Below are positions 15,964-24,613 of a DNA stretch of 36,197 bases, one piece after another. The DNA lies in NCBI GenBank assembly GCA_022340755.1, contig JAJDNI010000130.1, forward strand, positions 1 through 36,197, in the 5' to 3' direction. This DNA comes from Gemmatimonadota bacterium (GTDB lineage Bacteria > Gemmatimonadota > Gemmatimonadetes > Longimicrobiales > Gaopeijiaceae). The first letter of the stretch is position 1; each line of letters opens with the position of its first letter. Below the pieces are notes generated by a model, which was not told the DNA's origin, made no database searches, and was given only the letters and a program-made list of their open reading frames with translations. The position numbers and the translations under genes are program-made.

Positions 15964-16683
15964 ATGCCGATCCGAAGGATTCTGCCGGACGGCGAAGCCA
16001 TGATGATCGCGGCACTCACCGGCCTGCTCGCCGGCTGCATCCACGTGCTGACAGGGCCGGATCACCTGACGGCCATCGCCCCGCTGGCTGTGCGTCGTCC
16101 CAGGGCCGCCTGGGTCCCCGGTGTGCGTTGGGGACTCGGGCACACCTCGGGGGTCTTCGTCGTGGGGATGCTGGCGCTCTGGCTGCGAGACCGGCTGCCC
16201 GTGGACCTGCTCTCCTCCTGGGGAGATCGGGCCGTAGGGGTCGTGCTCTTCGGCATCGGCATCTGGGCGCTGAGGCGGGCCCTCCAGCACAACGTCCACG
16301 CCCACGTGCACGAGCACGACGGAGAGCGCCACGTCCACCTGCATGTCCACGCGCACCAAGCACACCACGAGGAGCCCTTTGCCCACGCAGGGCACACCCA
16401 CGCAGCGTTCGCCATCGGTACGCTGCACGGTCTGGCCGGCAGCTCGCACGTCCTCGGGATCCTGCCCATGCTCGCGCTGCCCACACGGGTCCAGGCGATC
16501 ACGTACCTCGTGTCCTTCGGAGTGGGCACGATCTTCGCCATGGCGGTCTTTTCGTCGGGCATGGGATGGCTCACGACACGTTACGCCGCCAACAGCGTGA
16601 AGATCTATCGGGGGTTGATGAGCACCTGCGCCGTGGCCGCTATGGTGATCGGCTGCGTCTGGTTCACGGGGTGGAGCTGGTAG
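15964..16683 (+). CDS. Putative nickel/cobalt permease with His-rich loop (UreH/HupE-like)
   Basis: A membrane protein of up to 239 residues. Helix 1 carries HVLTGPDHLTAIAPLA (H27, D33, H34), which resembles the H-x(4-5)-D-H nickel motif of NiCoT and UreH-type permeases. A second block is GLGHTSGVF, and TLHGLAGSSHVLG opens helix 4. Between helices 3 and 4 a loop (about 109-146) has 15 histidines in 38 residues, in alternating xH pairs. As the last gene of the hydrogenase operon it most likely brings in nickel for the large subunit. Relatives are also annotated as urease accessory or sulfite-exporter-like, so the substrate is inferred from context and His content. ATGs at 16000 and 16003 are possible later starts that drop a polar 12-13-residue leader. 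Confidence 0.85.
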   Translation: MPIRRILPDGEAMMIAALTGLLAGCIHVLTGPDHLTAIAPLAVRRPRAAWVPGVRWGLGHTSGVFVVGMLALWLRDRLPVDLLSSWGDRAVGVVLFGIGIWALRRALQHNVHAHVHEHDGERHVHLHVHAHQAHHEEPFAHAGHTHAAFAIGTLHGLAGSSHVLGILPMLALPTRVQAITYLVSFGVGTIFAMAVFSSGMGWLTTRYAANSVKIYRGLMSTCAVAAMVIGCVWFTGWSW

Positions 16684-16740
16684 CGGGGATGGCCTGGGTA
16701 GGCGCTTCGACGAGGTGAGGATTCGGAGGACCCAGGTGAC

Positions 16741-16774
16741 CGAGCCCCCGGGGGTTGCCCGCCCCGGGGGCTCG
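16741..16774. terminator. Strong GC hairpin between converging transcripts
   Basis: CGAGCCCCCGGGG (16741-16753) pairs perfectly with CCCCGGGGGCTCG (16762-16774), giving a 13-bp stem with an 8-base loop. It lies 57 bases after the hydrogenase operon's last stop and about 58 bases from the stop of the converging S9 peptidase gene, so it can serve both strands. Neither side has a T-tract, so it is not a textbook intrinsic terminator. It may work as a GC-hairpin terminator or as an mRNA 3'-end stabiliser. Confidence 0.75.
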
Positions 16775-16831
16775 CCCCACCTCCCGTCGCTACGTCTCCC
16801 TACTTCGACCCGCGCCCCTCCGCGGCCGTCC

Positions 16832-18853
16832 TCACTTCCGTCCCAGCCACTGGTCGAACCAGTCCAGGATGTGGGGCGTCACGTCCATGAGGAGCTTGGG
16901 TTCCCGCGGCCCGTGGGGCGTGCGCGGGAAGACCACCATCTGGGTCGGCACGCCGAGGCGCTTCAGCGCACGATAGAACTCGAAGCCCTGCTCCGTGGGC
17001 ACGCGGAAATCCTCCTCGCCGTGCAGGATCTGTAGGGGCGTCTTGGCGTTGGTGATGGAGTACATGGCGGAGTGGGCGTGGTAGTCCTTGAAGTCCTCCC
17101 ACGGCTCCTTCCCGCCCATGTGCGCCACGAGGTAGTCCTGGATGTCCGTGGTCATGGACATCGGAACCAGGTCCGGGAGGCCCGCCCCCATGCTCGCTGC
17201 CTTGAAGCGGTTCGTGTGGGTGACGATCCACGACGTCATGTAGCCGCCGTAGCTCCACCCCATCTCCACCAGGGAGTCGGGGACCGTGACGCCCATGGCG
17301 AGCGTCTTGTCCACGCCCGTCATCAGGTCCCGGAAGTCGCCGCCCCCCCAGTCGTCCACGTTGGCGTACCGGAACTCCTTGCCGTAGCCCAGGCTCCCCC
17401 GGGGGTTGGGGCGGAGCACCGCGTAGCCGTGCTGGGCGAAGACCTGGATCATGTAGATGGATCCGCCGCCCGTGAACGACTGGGTGAACACGCCGGCCGG
17501 GCCGCCGTGCACGTTGAGAACGAGCGGCACCTTGTCGCCGGCACGGTATCCGACCGGGTAGGTCAGCAACCCCTCGATGGTGTACGCCCCCGACTTCCAG
17601 GAGACCAACTCGGTCCTGCCCATGGCCGGTCGGGGCACGTCGGCGTTGGCGTCGGAGATCTGCTTCCGTTCGATCGCGCTCGTCGGCGACACGTAGACGT
17701 CCGCAGGCGTATCGGGATCCTGCCACGTGAAGGCCATCCGCGCGGCCTTCGACGCCATGGCCACGCCGCCAAGTGTGCCCGCGTCCGGAACCATCGTCTT
17801 CGTGGGTGATCCGTCGGCGGGCACGACGATGATGCCACCCTGGGTGTGCACAGTCTCCGCCACCCAGATGGCGCTCCCGTCGGGCGACCAGCCGATCATG
17901 CCCGCTGCCCGGTCGGGCGTCTCCGCCAGCTTCTTCGCCGCGCCGCCCGCGGCCGGCACCACCCAAACGTCGTCCAGGTGGACGGGCTCCGGCCGGCCCC
18001 CGTTGCTCGTGAAGGCCACCGTGCGCCCGTCGGGCGAGAAGCGCGGCGAGCCGTCCACGCCGGGCCGGGTCACCAGCGCGCGCACATCACCCCCCGTCGA
18101 TGGCACTACCGAGATGTCCGCCTGCATCTGCCCGGTGTTGATGCGGGGATCCGGCTGGTGCGAGAAGACGATGGAGCGGCCGTCCGGGGACCAGTCGAAG
18201 TCCCGGACCTGGAAATGGCCCGAGGTCAGCCGCGTCGGATGGTGATCCTCCGACTCCCCCACCGTGACCACGTAGAGGTGTGAGTAATGATAGAGGGAGT
18301 CGACGAAGAACTCGTCGCGCTTCTCCTCCTTGCGGCGCTTCTCGTCCGTCGTGGCCGTGTCCTGCGATGTGTAGGCGATGCGCTGCCCGTCCGGCGACCA
18401 CGCGAACGACCCCACGCCTTCCGGCGCGCCCGTCGTGCTCCACGCCTCGCCGCCCGACAGCGGCAGGACCCATACCTGCGTCTTCGCGCCGTCGCCCCGC
18501 CGGGCCAGGAACGCCAGCCGGGTCCCGTCCGGGCTGAACGCCGGAGAGGATGCGCCCTCTTCGCCGTACGTATACTGCCGGTTCGAGGACCCGTCCGCCT
18601 TCGCCACCCAGACCTGCGACACGTACTTCGACGTCTTCCCGTCCATCTCCGCGTGCCGGACCGTGTAGGCCACCAGTGACCCGTCCGCCGAGATGGCTAC
18701 CGAGCCCACGCTCTTGTAGGCCATGGCGAGCTCGGGCGTCCAGGTGGTGTCGGCCGCGGGGGGTATTGCCCACGGCGTAGGAAGGGCGGACGCGCTCGAT
18801 GTCAGGGCCAGGGTAGCGGCCAGGAGCGACGCGGATAGCATGCGTACGGACAT
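16832..18853 (-). CDS. Secreted S9 family (prolyl oligopeptidase-like) serine peptidase
   Basis: A 673-residue exported peptidase. A signal peptide (MSVRMLSASLLAATLALTSSASA) is followed by a beta-propeller made of TolB/WD-like repeats with the recurring motif FSPDGxxxAF or WSPDG (FSPDGTRLAFLA, WSPDGQRIAYTS, WSPDGRSIVFSH, FSPDGRTVAFTS, WSPDGSAIWV). A C-terminal alpha/beta-hydrolase domain (about 420-673) carries the oxyanion region NVHGGPAGVF and the triad S534 (GWSYGGYM), D615 (HGEEDFRVP) and H647 (PRTPHGP). This is the acylaminoacyl-peptidase/dipeptidyl-peptidase branch of S9, which cleaves short peptides. The length is typical. GGAGG lies 6 nt before the ATG. It stands alone, facing the hydrogenase operon and downstream of the RND pump gene. 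Confidence 0.94.
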   Translation of the reverse strand: MSVRMLSASLLAATLALTSSASALPTPWAIPPAADTTWTPELAMAYKSVGSVAISADGSLVAYTVRHAEMDGKTSKYVSQVWVAKADGSSNRQYTYGEEGASSPAFSPDGTRLAFLARRGDGAKTQVWVLPLSGGEAWSTTGAPEGVGSFAWSPDGQRIAYTSQDTATTDEKRRKEEKRDEFFVDSLYHYSHLYVVTVGESEDHHPTRLTSGHFQVRDFDWSPDGRSIVFSHQPDPRINTGQMQADISVVPSTGGDVRALVTRPGVDGSPRFSPDGRTVAFTSNGGRPEPVHLDDVWVVPAAGGAAKKLAETPDRAAGMIGWSPDGSAIWVAETVHTQGGIIVVPADGSPTKTMVPDAGTLGGVAMASKAARMAFTWQDPDTPADVYVSPTSAIERKQISDANADVPRPAMGRTELVSWKSGAYTIEGLLTYPVGYRAGDKVPLVLNVHGGPAGVFTQSFTGGGSIYMIQVFAQHGYAVLRPNPRGSLGYGKEFRYANVDDWGGGDFRDLMTGVDKTLAMGVTVPDSLVEMGWSYGGYMTSWIVTHTNRFKAASMGAGLPDLVPMSMTTDIQDYLVAHMGGKEPWEDFKDYHAHSAMYSITNAKTPLQILHGEEDFRVPTEQGFEFYRALKRLGVPTQMVVFPRTPHGPREPKLLMDVTPHILDWFDQWLGRK

Positions 18854-18981
18854 GAAGGTCCTCCGGAAGCGGTTCGGTCGAGGACGACATCGTAGAGGAG
18901 GGCGGAGAGGTCGGCAACGAGGCGGGGGGGTTCAGCACCGGCTGCGTCGCCACCCCCCGACGGTAACTCCCTTCGTTGGCC

Positions 18982-21900
18982 TCAGTCCGCCCCTGCCGGC
19001 AACGGCTCCATGTCGTCACAAGGCTCGGGATCGGGGTGCAGGAGTCGATCCTCCTCTTCGCGCTGGGCCCACCACATCTCCAGCTTCGCGACCAGGATGT
19101 ACAGTTGCGGAAGCACGAAGAGCGTGAGGAACGTCGACGTCACCAGTCCACCGATGACCACCGTTGCCAGTGGCCGCTGCACCTCGCTCCCGGGGCTCGT
19201 GGACAGCGCCATGGGGACGAAGCCCAGGCTCGCCACGAGGGCGGTCATGATGACCGGACGGAGCCGGTCGGCGGCACCTCTTCGCACGGCCTCCACCAGG
19301 CCGCACTTCGTCTGGCGCAGGTTGTTAACGTGGGTTACCAGCACCACGCCGTTGAGGACCGCGATACCGAACAGGGCGATGAAACCCACGCTGGCCGACA
19401 GGCTCAGGTTGAGGCCCCGGAGCCAGAGTGCCCCCACACCGCCCACGAGGGCGAAGGGGACGTTGGAGAGCACGAGCATTGCCTGTGAGAACGACCCGAA
19501 GGACGCGAACAGGAGCAGGTAGATGAGCACGAGGGCCGCCGGGACCACCACCCGCAGGCGGCGCATGGCGCGTTCCTGATTCTCGAACTGCCCACCCCAT
19601 TGGAGGAAGACGCCTGCTGGGAGGGTCACCCCCCCGGCCACCCGGCGCTTCACCTCCTGCACGAAGCTTCCCAGGTCGCGGCCGCGGACGTTGCTCAGCA
19701 CCACAATGCGGCGTTGGGCATCCTCGTGCCCCACGAGCTCGGGGCCGGTACCCTCCTGGAAATCCGCCACGGTGCGCAGTGCCACCCGCTCACCGTTGGG
19801 CGCGCGGAGCATGAGGTTGCTCAGGGCGTCCACGTCGCCGCGGAGCGCTTCGGGGTAGCGCACCCCGACACCCACCCGCCGGAACCCGTCCACCATCTCC
19901 GTGGCGGTGCTCCCCCCCATGGCCAGGTCCAGCGTGCGCTGCACGTCGGCCACGGTGAAGCCGTACCGGGCCAGCGCGTCGCGCTTGGGCATGACCTTGA
20001 TCTCGCCGGTGCCCTCACTCACCTCCACGCCCACGTCCGCCGCGCCGGCGGTGGCGGCCACGATGCGCCGGATGCGCTCGGCCTGCAGGCGGTTCTCGTC
20101 CAGGTTGGGGCCGAACACCTTGATCCCCAGGTCCGTCCGGATGCCGCTCTCGGCTTCGTCCAGGCGCATGGCCAGCGGCTGGGTGAAGGAGATGGCCAGG
20201 CCGGGCACGTCCATCAGGGCCGAGTCCAGCGCGGCGATGAGCCCTTCGTGGGTGTGGGCAGTGGTCCACTCGTCCTTGGGCTTGAGGATGACGTACATGT
20301 CGCCCTCGAAGAGGCCCATGGCTTCGGTGGCCAGATCCGGGCGCCCCTCCTTCGTGACCACGGTGCTCACCTCGGGGAAGGCGCGCACGATGCGCTCGGC
20401 CTGCGTGGAGAGCCGGGTGGCGTCGTCCAGGGACACGCTGGGCATGCGTCGCGTGTTGATGAGGATGGAGCCCTCGTCGAGCTTCGGCATGAACTCGGTG
20501 CCAATCCATCCCAGGGAGGCCAACGCCACCACGAAGGCGCCGACGGTGCCGCCCACCACCAGCCGGCCGTGGGCGAGCGTCCAATCCAGGGCACGCTCGT
20601 ACCTCTCGTTCATCCGCTCCTGGAAGGAGCTGGGCTTCTCCACCGCGTGCTTGAGCACCAGCGCGGACACCGCGGGCACGTAGGTCAGCGCCAGTAGCAG
20701 AGAGCCCAGTACGGCCGCCACCACGGTGAACGCCATGGGAATGAACATGCGCCCTTCCATCCCGTCCAGCGTGAAGATCGGGATGTACACGGCGACGATG
20801 ATGGCAATACCGAAGAGGATGGGCCTGGCCACCTCCACGGCTGCCGTGTGGAAGATGCCCATCCGATCCCCGCCGGGATCGTGCTCCAGTTTTCGGATGA
20901 AGTTCTCCACCATCACCACGGACGCGTCGACGATGAGGCCGAAGTCGAGGGCTCCCAGGCTCATGAGGTTGGCGGAGAAGCCGAACAAGTGCATCCCGAT
21001 GAACGCCACTAGCATGGACAGCGGGATGACCGATGCCACGATGAACGAGGCGCGTACATTGCGTAAGAAGAGGAACAGCACCGCGATGACGAGCAGACCG
21101 CCCTCGACGAGGTTCTTGATGATGGTGTGGGTGGTGCGACTCACCAGCTCGGTCTGGTCGTAGAACGGCGTGATGCGCACGCTGGCGGGAAGCGACGCCG
21201 AGATCTCCTCCATTCGCGCCCGCACGTCCTTGATGACGCGACGGGAGTCGGCGCCCTTGAGCTTGAGGACCATGCCCGAGACCACCTCGCCCTTGCCGTC
21301 CTGGGTGACCGCACCCTGCCGTGGAAGCGAGCCCAGCTCGACGGTGGCCACATCCGCCACCCGCACCGGCGTGCCGTTGCTGGTGCGGATGAGGATGTCG
21401 CGGATCTCCCCAGGCGCCTCCACCCGGCCGAAGCCCCGGATGTTGAAGCGTTCTCCGGCGGTCTCCACGTAGCCTCCGCCGAAGGTGATGTTGTTGTCGG
21501 CCAGCGCCTGCTGGACGTCGTCCAGCACCAGACCCCGGGCGGCGAGGCGCACCGGATCCACGGAGACGTAGACTTGTTCGATGAGCCCGCCCCAGGAGTT
21601 CACTTCGGAAACGCCGGGGACCGTCCGCAGGCGCGGACGTACCACGTAGTCGTGGAGCGTCTTGAGCTCGCGCAGATTCAGGGAGTCGCTGGTGAGGGCG
21701 TACTGGTACAGCTCGCCCATGGGGGTGGACACTGGCCCGAGCGACGGTTCGACGCCCGGGGGAAGGGAACCCTTGGTGTCACCCAGCCGCTGCTGCACCA
21801 GCTGGCGTGCGAAGTAGATGTCCATCCGGTCGGGGAAGGGCACCGTCACCAGAGAGAGCCCGGCCTTCGAGATCGAGCGGACCGTCTGGGCACCGGGCAA

Positions 21901-22122
21901 TCCCATGAGGGACGACTCGATGGGGTACGTGACGAGGCGCTCAACGTCCTCGGCGGATAGTCCGGGCGCCGTGGCGATGACGTCCACGCGGGTGCCCGTG
22001 AGGTCCGGATACGCGTCGAAGGGGACGTGCGACAGGGAGAAGAGCCCCACCAGGATGAGGGTGGCCACACCGCCCAGCACGAAGACCCGCTGGCGGAGCG
22101 CGAACGCGATGAACTTCTTCAC
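18982..22122 (-). CDS. Heavy-metal efflux RND pump, CzcA/CusA family
   Basis: A 1046-residue inner-membrane proton/metal antiporter, full length for the HME-RND family. The fourth helix carries LGALDFGLIVDASVVMVEN, with the D...D...E residues that relay protons in CzcA. The N-terminus VPFDAYPDLTGTRVDV, the porter block GSLPPGVEPSLGPVSTPMGELYQY and the second-half GSEVQRPLATVVIGGLVTSTFLTLFVLPQLY are family hallmarks. DFGLIVD favours the divalent (Zn/Co/Cd/Ni) branch over the Cu/Ag branch, but the metal is not proven. The C-terminal tail is acidic and Pro-rich (EEEDRLLHPDPEPCDDMEP). The GTG start overlaps the adaptor stop, with GAGGGG nearby. It is last in the operon RR-HK-TolC-adaptor-pump. 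Confidence 0.95.
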   Translation of the reverse strand: MKKFIAFALRQRVFVLGGVATLILVGLFSLSHVPFDAYPDLTGTRVDVIATAPGLSAEDVERLVTYPIESSLMGLPGAQTVRSISKAGLSLVTVPFPDRMDIYFARQLVQQRLGDTKGSLPPGVEPSLGPVSTPMGELYQYALTSDSLNLRELKTLHDYVVRPRLRTVPGVSEVNSWGGLIEQVYVSVDPVRLAARGLVLDDVQQALADNNITFGGGYVETAGERFNIRGFGRVEAPGEIRDILIRTSNGTPVRVADVATVELGSLPRQGAVTQDGKGEVVSGMVLKLKGADSRRVIKDVRARMEEISASLPASVRITPFYDQTELVSRTTHTIIKNLVEGGLLVIAVLFLFLRNVRASFIVASVIPLSMLVAFIGMHLFGFSANLMSLGALDFGLIVDASVVMVENFIRKLEHDPGGDRMGIFHTAAVEVARPILFGIAIIVAVYIPIFTLDGMEGRMFIPMAFTVVAAVLGSLLLALTYVPAVSALVLKHAVEKPSSFQERMNERYERALDWTLAHGRLVVGGTVGAFVVALASLGWIGTEFMPKLDEGSILINTRRMPSVSLDDATRLSTQAERIVRAFPEVSTVVTKEGRPDLATEAMGLFEGDMYVILKPKDEWTTAHTHEGLIAALDSALMDVPGLAISFTQPLAMRLDEAESGIRTDLGIKVFGPNLDENRLQAERIRRIVAATAGAADVGVEVSEGTGEIKVMPKRDALARYGFTVADVQRTLDLAMGGSTATEMVDGFRRVGVGVRYPEALRGDVDALSNLMLRAPNGERVALRTVADFQEGTGPELVGHEDAQRRIVVLSNVRGRDLGSFVQEVKRRVAGGVTLPAGVFLQWGGQFENQERAMRRLRVVVPAALVLIYLLLFASFGSFSQAMLVLSNVPFALVGGVGALWLRGLNLSLSASVGFIALFGIAVLNGVVLVTHVNNLRQTKCGLVEAVRRGAADRLRPVIMTALVASLGFVPMALSTSPGSEVQRPLATVVIGGLVTSTFLTLFVLPQLYILVAKLEMWWAQREEEDRLLHPDPEPCDDMEPLPAGAD

Positions 22123-23315
22123 TGGGCCCCCTCGCTTTGACGGCGCCGGAGGATCTCGGCTTTGGCCACCGCCGCCCCGCCCACCACCAGGGACCGGCCG
22201 GGCTCCAGCCCTGCGACGATCTCGGTGAGGTCCTTCGTCCGCCGCCCGACGCGGACCGGCACAGCCTCCAGCAGCATGCCCTCGCCGCGCTGAGCGCTGG
22301 CGATGACCACGGGGCGCTCGTCCAGGAGCTGCACGGCGGCGGATGGCACCACCACCACGGAATCACCGGGTAATCCCAGGATTTCCGCGTCGGCGAACAT
22401 CTCCGCCCGGAGGGCGCCCTCCGCGTCGTCCACGGTGGCCTGTACCTCCACGGTGCGGGTCAGCGTGTCCACCGCCGGAGCCACCCGCACCACGCGGGCT
22501 TCGAAGGTCCGTTCGGGATAGGCGGTCACCGTGAAGCGTACGTCGGCGCCGCGGCGCGCCGCGGACAGCCCCGACTCGGGCACGTTCACCAGCAGAGTGA
22601 GCCGGGTCAGGCGACTCACGGTCACCAGGGGCGCCCCGACCAGGGCGACCTCGCCGGCCTGGGCCTGGCGGGACACCACGACGCCGTCCATGGGCGCGCG
22701 GATGAGAACCTCGTGTCCCTCTGCGGCCTCGGCCTCCGATCCGGTACCAACCAGGTGCTCTACCAGGGAGCGGGCGCGCTCCAGCTCCGCCACCGCGCCG
22801 GTGTGCATGGCCTGCGCGTCGGCGAGGGCTGCCCGGGCCCGCTCCAGGTCGGCCATGGAGCCCGCCTTGGCGGCATACAGCCGCTCGGCCCGGCCCGCAG
22901 CGCTCTCCGCGACGGTCAGCCCCGCAGCCGTGCGGGCCTCGTCGGCCCGTGCCTGGGCCAGCTCGGCGCGGGCGTCCATCATCTCGTGGCTGTGCAGCGC
23001 CACCAGCACCTGGCCTGCGCGCACGTGATCGCCTGGCATGACCTCCACCCGAGTCACCCGACCCTCGGCGATGGCGCCCAGGACCTGGGTGCCGGCGGGA
23101 TCCAGGACCAGGCGGGCGGGCCCACGCCAGCTGTCTCGCCAGGGCTGGAGGGAGGCCTGTGTCAGCTCGAAGCCGCCGATGCGCACCGCTGCCGCCGACA
23201 ACAGCGCTGTGTCCTGGACCTCGGTGGCGGCAGCCGGGGCTTCGTCGGCGGGCTGAGCGCCGCCGCACGCCCCCAGGAGGATCAGCCCGATGGGAAGCAG
23301 TCGAATGGCCTTCAT
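22119..23315 (-). CDS. Periplasmic adaptor (CzcB/CusB, HlyD family) lipoprotein
   Basis: A 398-residue membrane-fusion protein linking the RND pump to the outer-membrane channel. The signal MKAIRLLPIGLILLGACGG has a lipobox with C17 as the lipidated residue. Next come a barrel-sandwich half (GAIAEGRVTRVEVMPGDHVRAGQVLVALHS), a long Ala/Glu/Arg coiled-coil hairpin (about 110-190), the second lipoyl half (VLIRAPMDGVVVSRQAQAGEVALVGAPL), then beta-barrel and membrane-proximal domains. I do not see the N-terminal metal-binding Met residues of CusF/CusB nor a His-rich tail, so metal identity is unclear. The ATG overlaps the TolC-like stop (ATGA, 23312-23315) with GAGG 4 nt upstream, and the TGA overlaps the pump's GTG. 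Confidence 0.93.
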   Translation of the reverse strand: MKAIRLLPIGLILLGACGGAQPADEAPAAATEVQDTALLSAAAVRIGGFELTQASLQPWRDSWRGPARLVLDPAGTQVLGAIAEGRVTRVEVMPGDHVRAGQVLVALHSHEMMDARAELAQARADEARTAAGLTVAESAAGRAERLYAAKAGSMADLERARAALADAQAMHTGAVAELERARSLVEHLVGTGSEAEAAEGHEVLIRAPMDGVVVSRQAQAGEVALVGAPLVTVSRLTRLTLLVNVPESGLSAARRGADVRFTVTAYPERTFEARVVRVAPAVDTLTRTVEVQATVDDAEGALRAEMFADAEILGLPGDSVVVVPSAAVQLLDERPVVIASAQRGEGMLLEAVPVRVGRRTKDLTEIVAGLEPGRSLVVGGAAVAKAEILRRRQSEGAQ

Positions 23316-24556
23316 GGTGCCTCGATGATCGGCGCGCCGAGCGCGCGGTTTATCTCCAGTCGAGCCAGCGCGAGCTCCGTGCGGTGCAGGAGCACCGCGG
23401 CGGACGCGTCGGCGTGAGCCTGCTGGGCGGCGAGCAACTCCAGGAGGGACGTGGCGCCCTCTCCGTAGGCTGCCTGTGCCACCTCCACCACCTCCGCCGC
23501 GCGGTCCGCGAGTCCCTCCGCGTCGCCGGCTCCCGCGAGGGCCAGGTAAGCCGCCAGCGCGCCGGCCACCTCGCTACGGACGCGGTCCTCGGTGGCGCGC
23601 ACCTCCGCCTGAGCGCTCATGCGCTCACCCAGAGCCTGCTCCCGTGCCCCGCCTCTCCTGTCGAAGAAGGGCACGCCGACGGTGACGCCCAGCACGTAGG
23701 TGTCGTAGCCGGACGTCTTCTTGTAGCCGCCCACCACCGACACTGGTGGCGCACTGCCCAGGCGCTCGGCGGTGACCCGGAGGCCCATCTCCCGGGCCCT
23801 CGACCTGGCGGCCTCGACCTCCGGACGGGACTCGAGCGCCCGGGCGACCGCCTCGTCCACGGCCGGGACGGATGCTGCATCGATCCGCTCGGGCGGAGCC
23901 GGTGCCGGGATGCTGTCCACCGGCAGGCCGATCAGGCGCGCCAGCTCTGCCCGTGTGCGCTCGGCTACGGCGCGAACGGCACCTTCCGCCAGGCGGGCTC
24001 GCGCGGCCTCGTTGGCCGTGCGCATGGCCACCACCTCTGCTACGGCGCCTTCCCGATGTCGCACCGCCTCGGCTTCGGCCAGCGACTCCAGGGCCAGACG
24101 CTGGTCCGCGGCGATCCGGGCGCGGCCCTGCGCCAGGGACGCCGCGTGATACGCCCGCGCCACGTCGTACTCCACCACGCGGGCTGCTGCGGCCGAGTCG
24201 GCTCGTGCGGCGCGCACCCCTGCGCCGGACGCCATGCGGGCGGCCACCGTCCGACCCGTATAGTCGAGCGGGAGCTGGAGGGTGAGGAAACGATCCGCCT
24301 GGAGGGGGCTGTCGAGATTCTCGGCTCGCCACTCCACCGTCGGATTCGGCATCGCCGCATACTGGCGGGAGGCTCCGGCCGCGACGTGCATCCGGCCGGC
24401 CACGGCCACCAGGGCGGGAGAGTGCTGACGGGCGAGCTCGATCGCGTCCGCGAGGCGGAAGGGCATCGAGGGGGGTGTGCTGCTCGCCGGCACCGTCGTT
24501 TGGGCGCTCGCGAGCGCCGGGACGACGGCCGCGAGCAGGAGTGTCCATGGTCTCAT
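23312..24556 (-). CDS. Outer-membrane efflux channel, TolC/CzcC family
   Basis: An outer-membrane factor of 414 residues. The chosen start gives the signal peptide MRPWTLLLAAVVPALASA. The body has the duplicated helical layout of TolC: FRLADAIELARQHSPALVAVAGR opens repeat 1 and AVDEAVARALESRPEVEAARSRAR opens repeat 2, each followed by long Ala-rich helices and strands (NPTVEWRAENLDSPLQ, SVVGGYKKTSGYDTYVLGVTVGVPFFDR). An in-frame start 33 bases upstream (24589) would place the paired TTCATC boxes and the -10-like element inside the gene, so ATG 24556 is preferred. The mRNA may then be leaderless. First structural gene of the pump, coupled to the adaptor gene by ATGA. Confidence 0.92.
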   Translation of the reverse strand: MRPWTLLLAAVVPALASAQTTVPASSTPPSMPFRLADAIELARQHSPALVAVAGRMHVAAGASRQYAAMPNPTVEWRAENLDSPLQADRFLTLQLPLDYTGRTVAARMASGAGVRAARADSAAAARVVEYDVARAYHAASLAQGRARIAADQRLALESLAEAEAVRHREGAVAEVVAMRTANEAARARLAEGAVRAVAERTRAELARLIGLPVDSIPAPAPPERIDAASVPAVDEAVARALESRPEVEAARSRAREMGLRVTAERLGSAPPVSVVGGYKKTSGYDTYVLGVTVGVPFFDRRGGAREQALGERMSAQAEVRATEDRVRSEVAGALAAYLALAGAGDAEGLADRAAEVVEVAQAAYGEGATSLLELLAAQQAHADASAAVLLHRTELALARLEINRALGAPIIEAP

Positions 24557-24563
24557 GGCCGGG

Positions 24564-24595
24564 AAGCTAGAGACCGAAGATGAAGCCACGATGAA
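24564..24595 (-). promoter_or_regulatory. Response-regulator box and promoter of the efflux genes
   Basis: Read on the minus strand, TTCATC (24595-24590), GTGGC and TTCATC (24584-24579) form a direct repeat with an 11-bp period. After 9 bases comes TAGCTT (24569-24564), then 7 bases to the ATG at 24556. One-turn direct repeats are how OmpR/PhoB-family regulators usually bind, and TAGCTT is at the right place for a -10 box of a transcript starting at the ATG. The same design precedes the response-regulator gene. The whole element sits in a 57-base gap after the kinase gene. Function is inferred. Confidence 0.6.
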
Positions 24596-24613
24596 CGCGG
24601 AGGCGCTCGTGGA

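Noticed and set aside
19600-20697. A 365-codon plus-strand open frame inside the RND pump gene
   Set aside because: His/Gly/Val/Gln-rich shadow with no motif. The minus-strand frame is a full-length RND pump.
23159-24583. A 474-codon plus-strand open frame antisense to the TolC-like gene
   Set aside because: Arg/Gly/His/Leu-rich with no family signal. It would also cross the adaptor/TolC junction.
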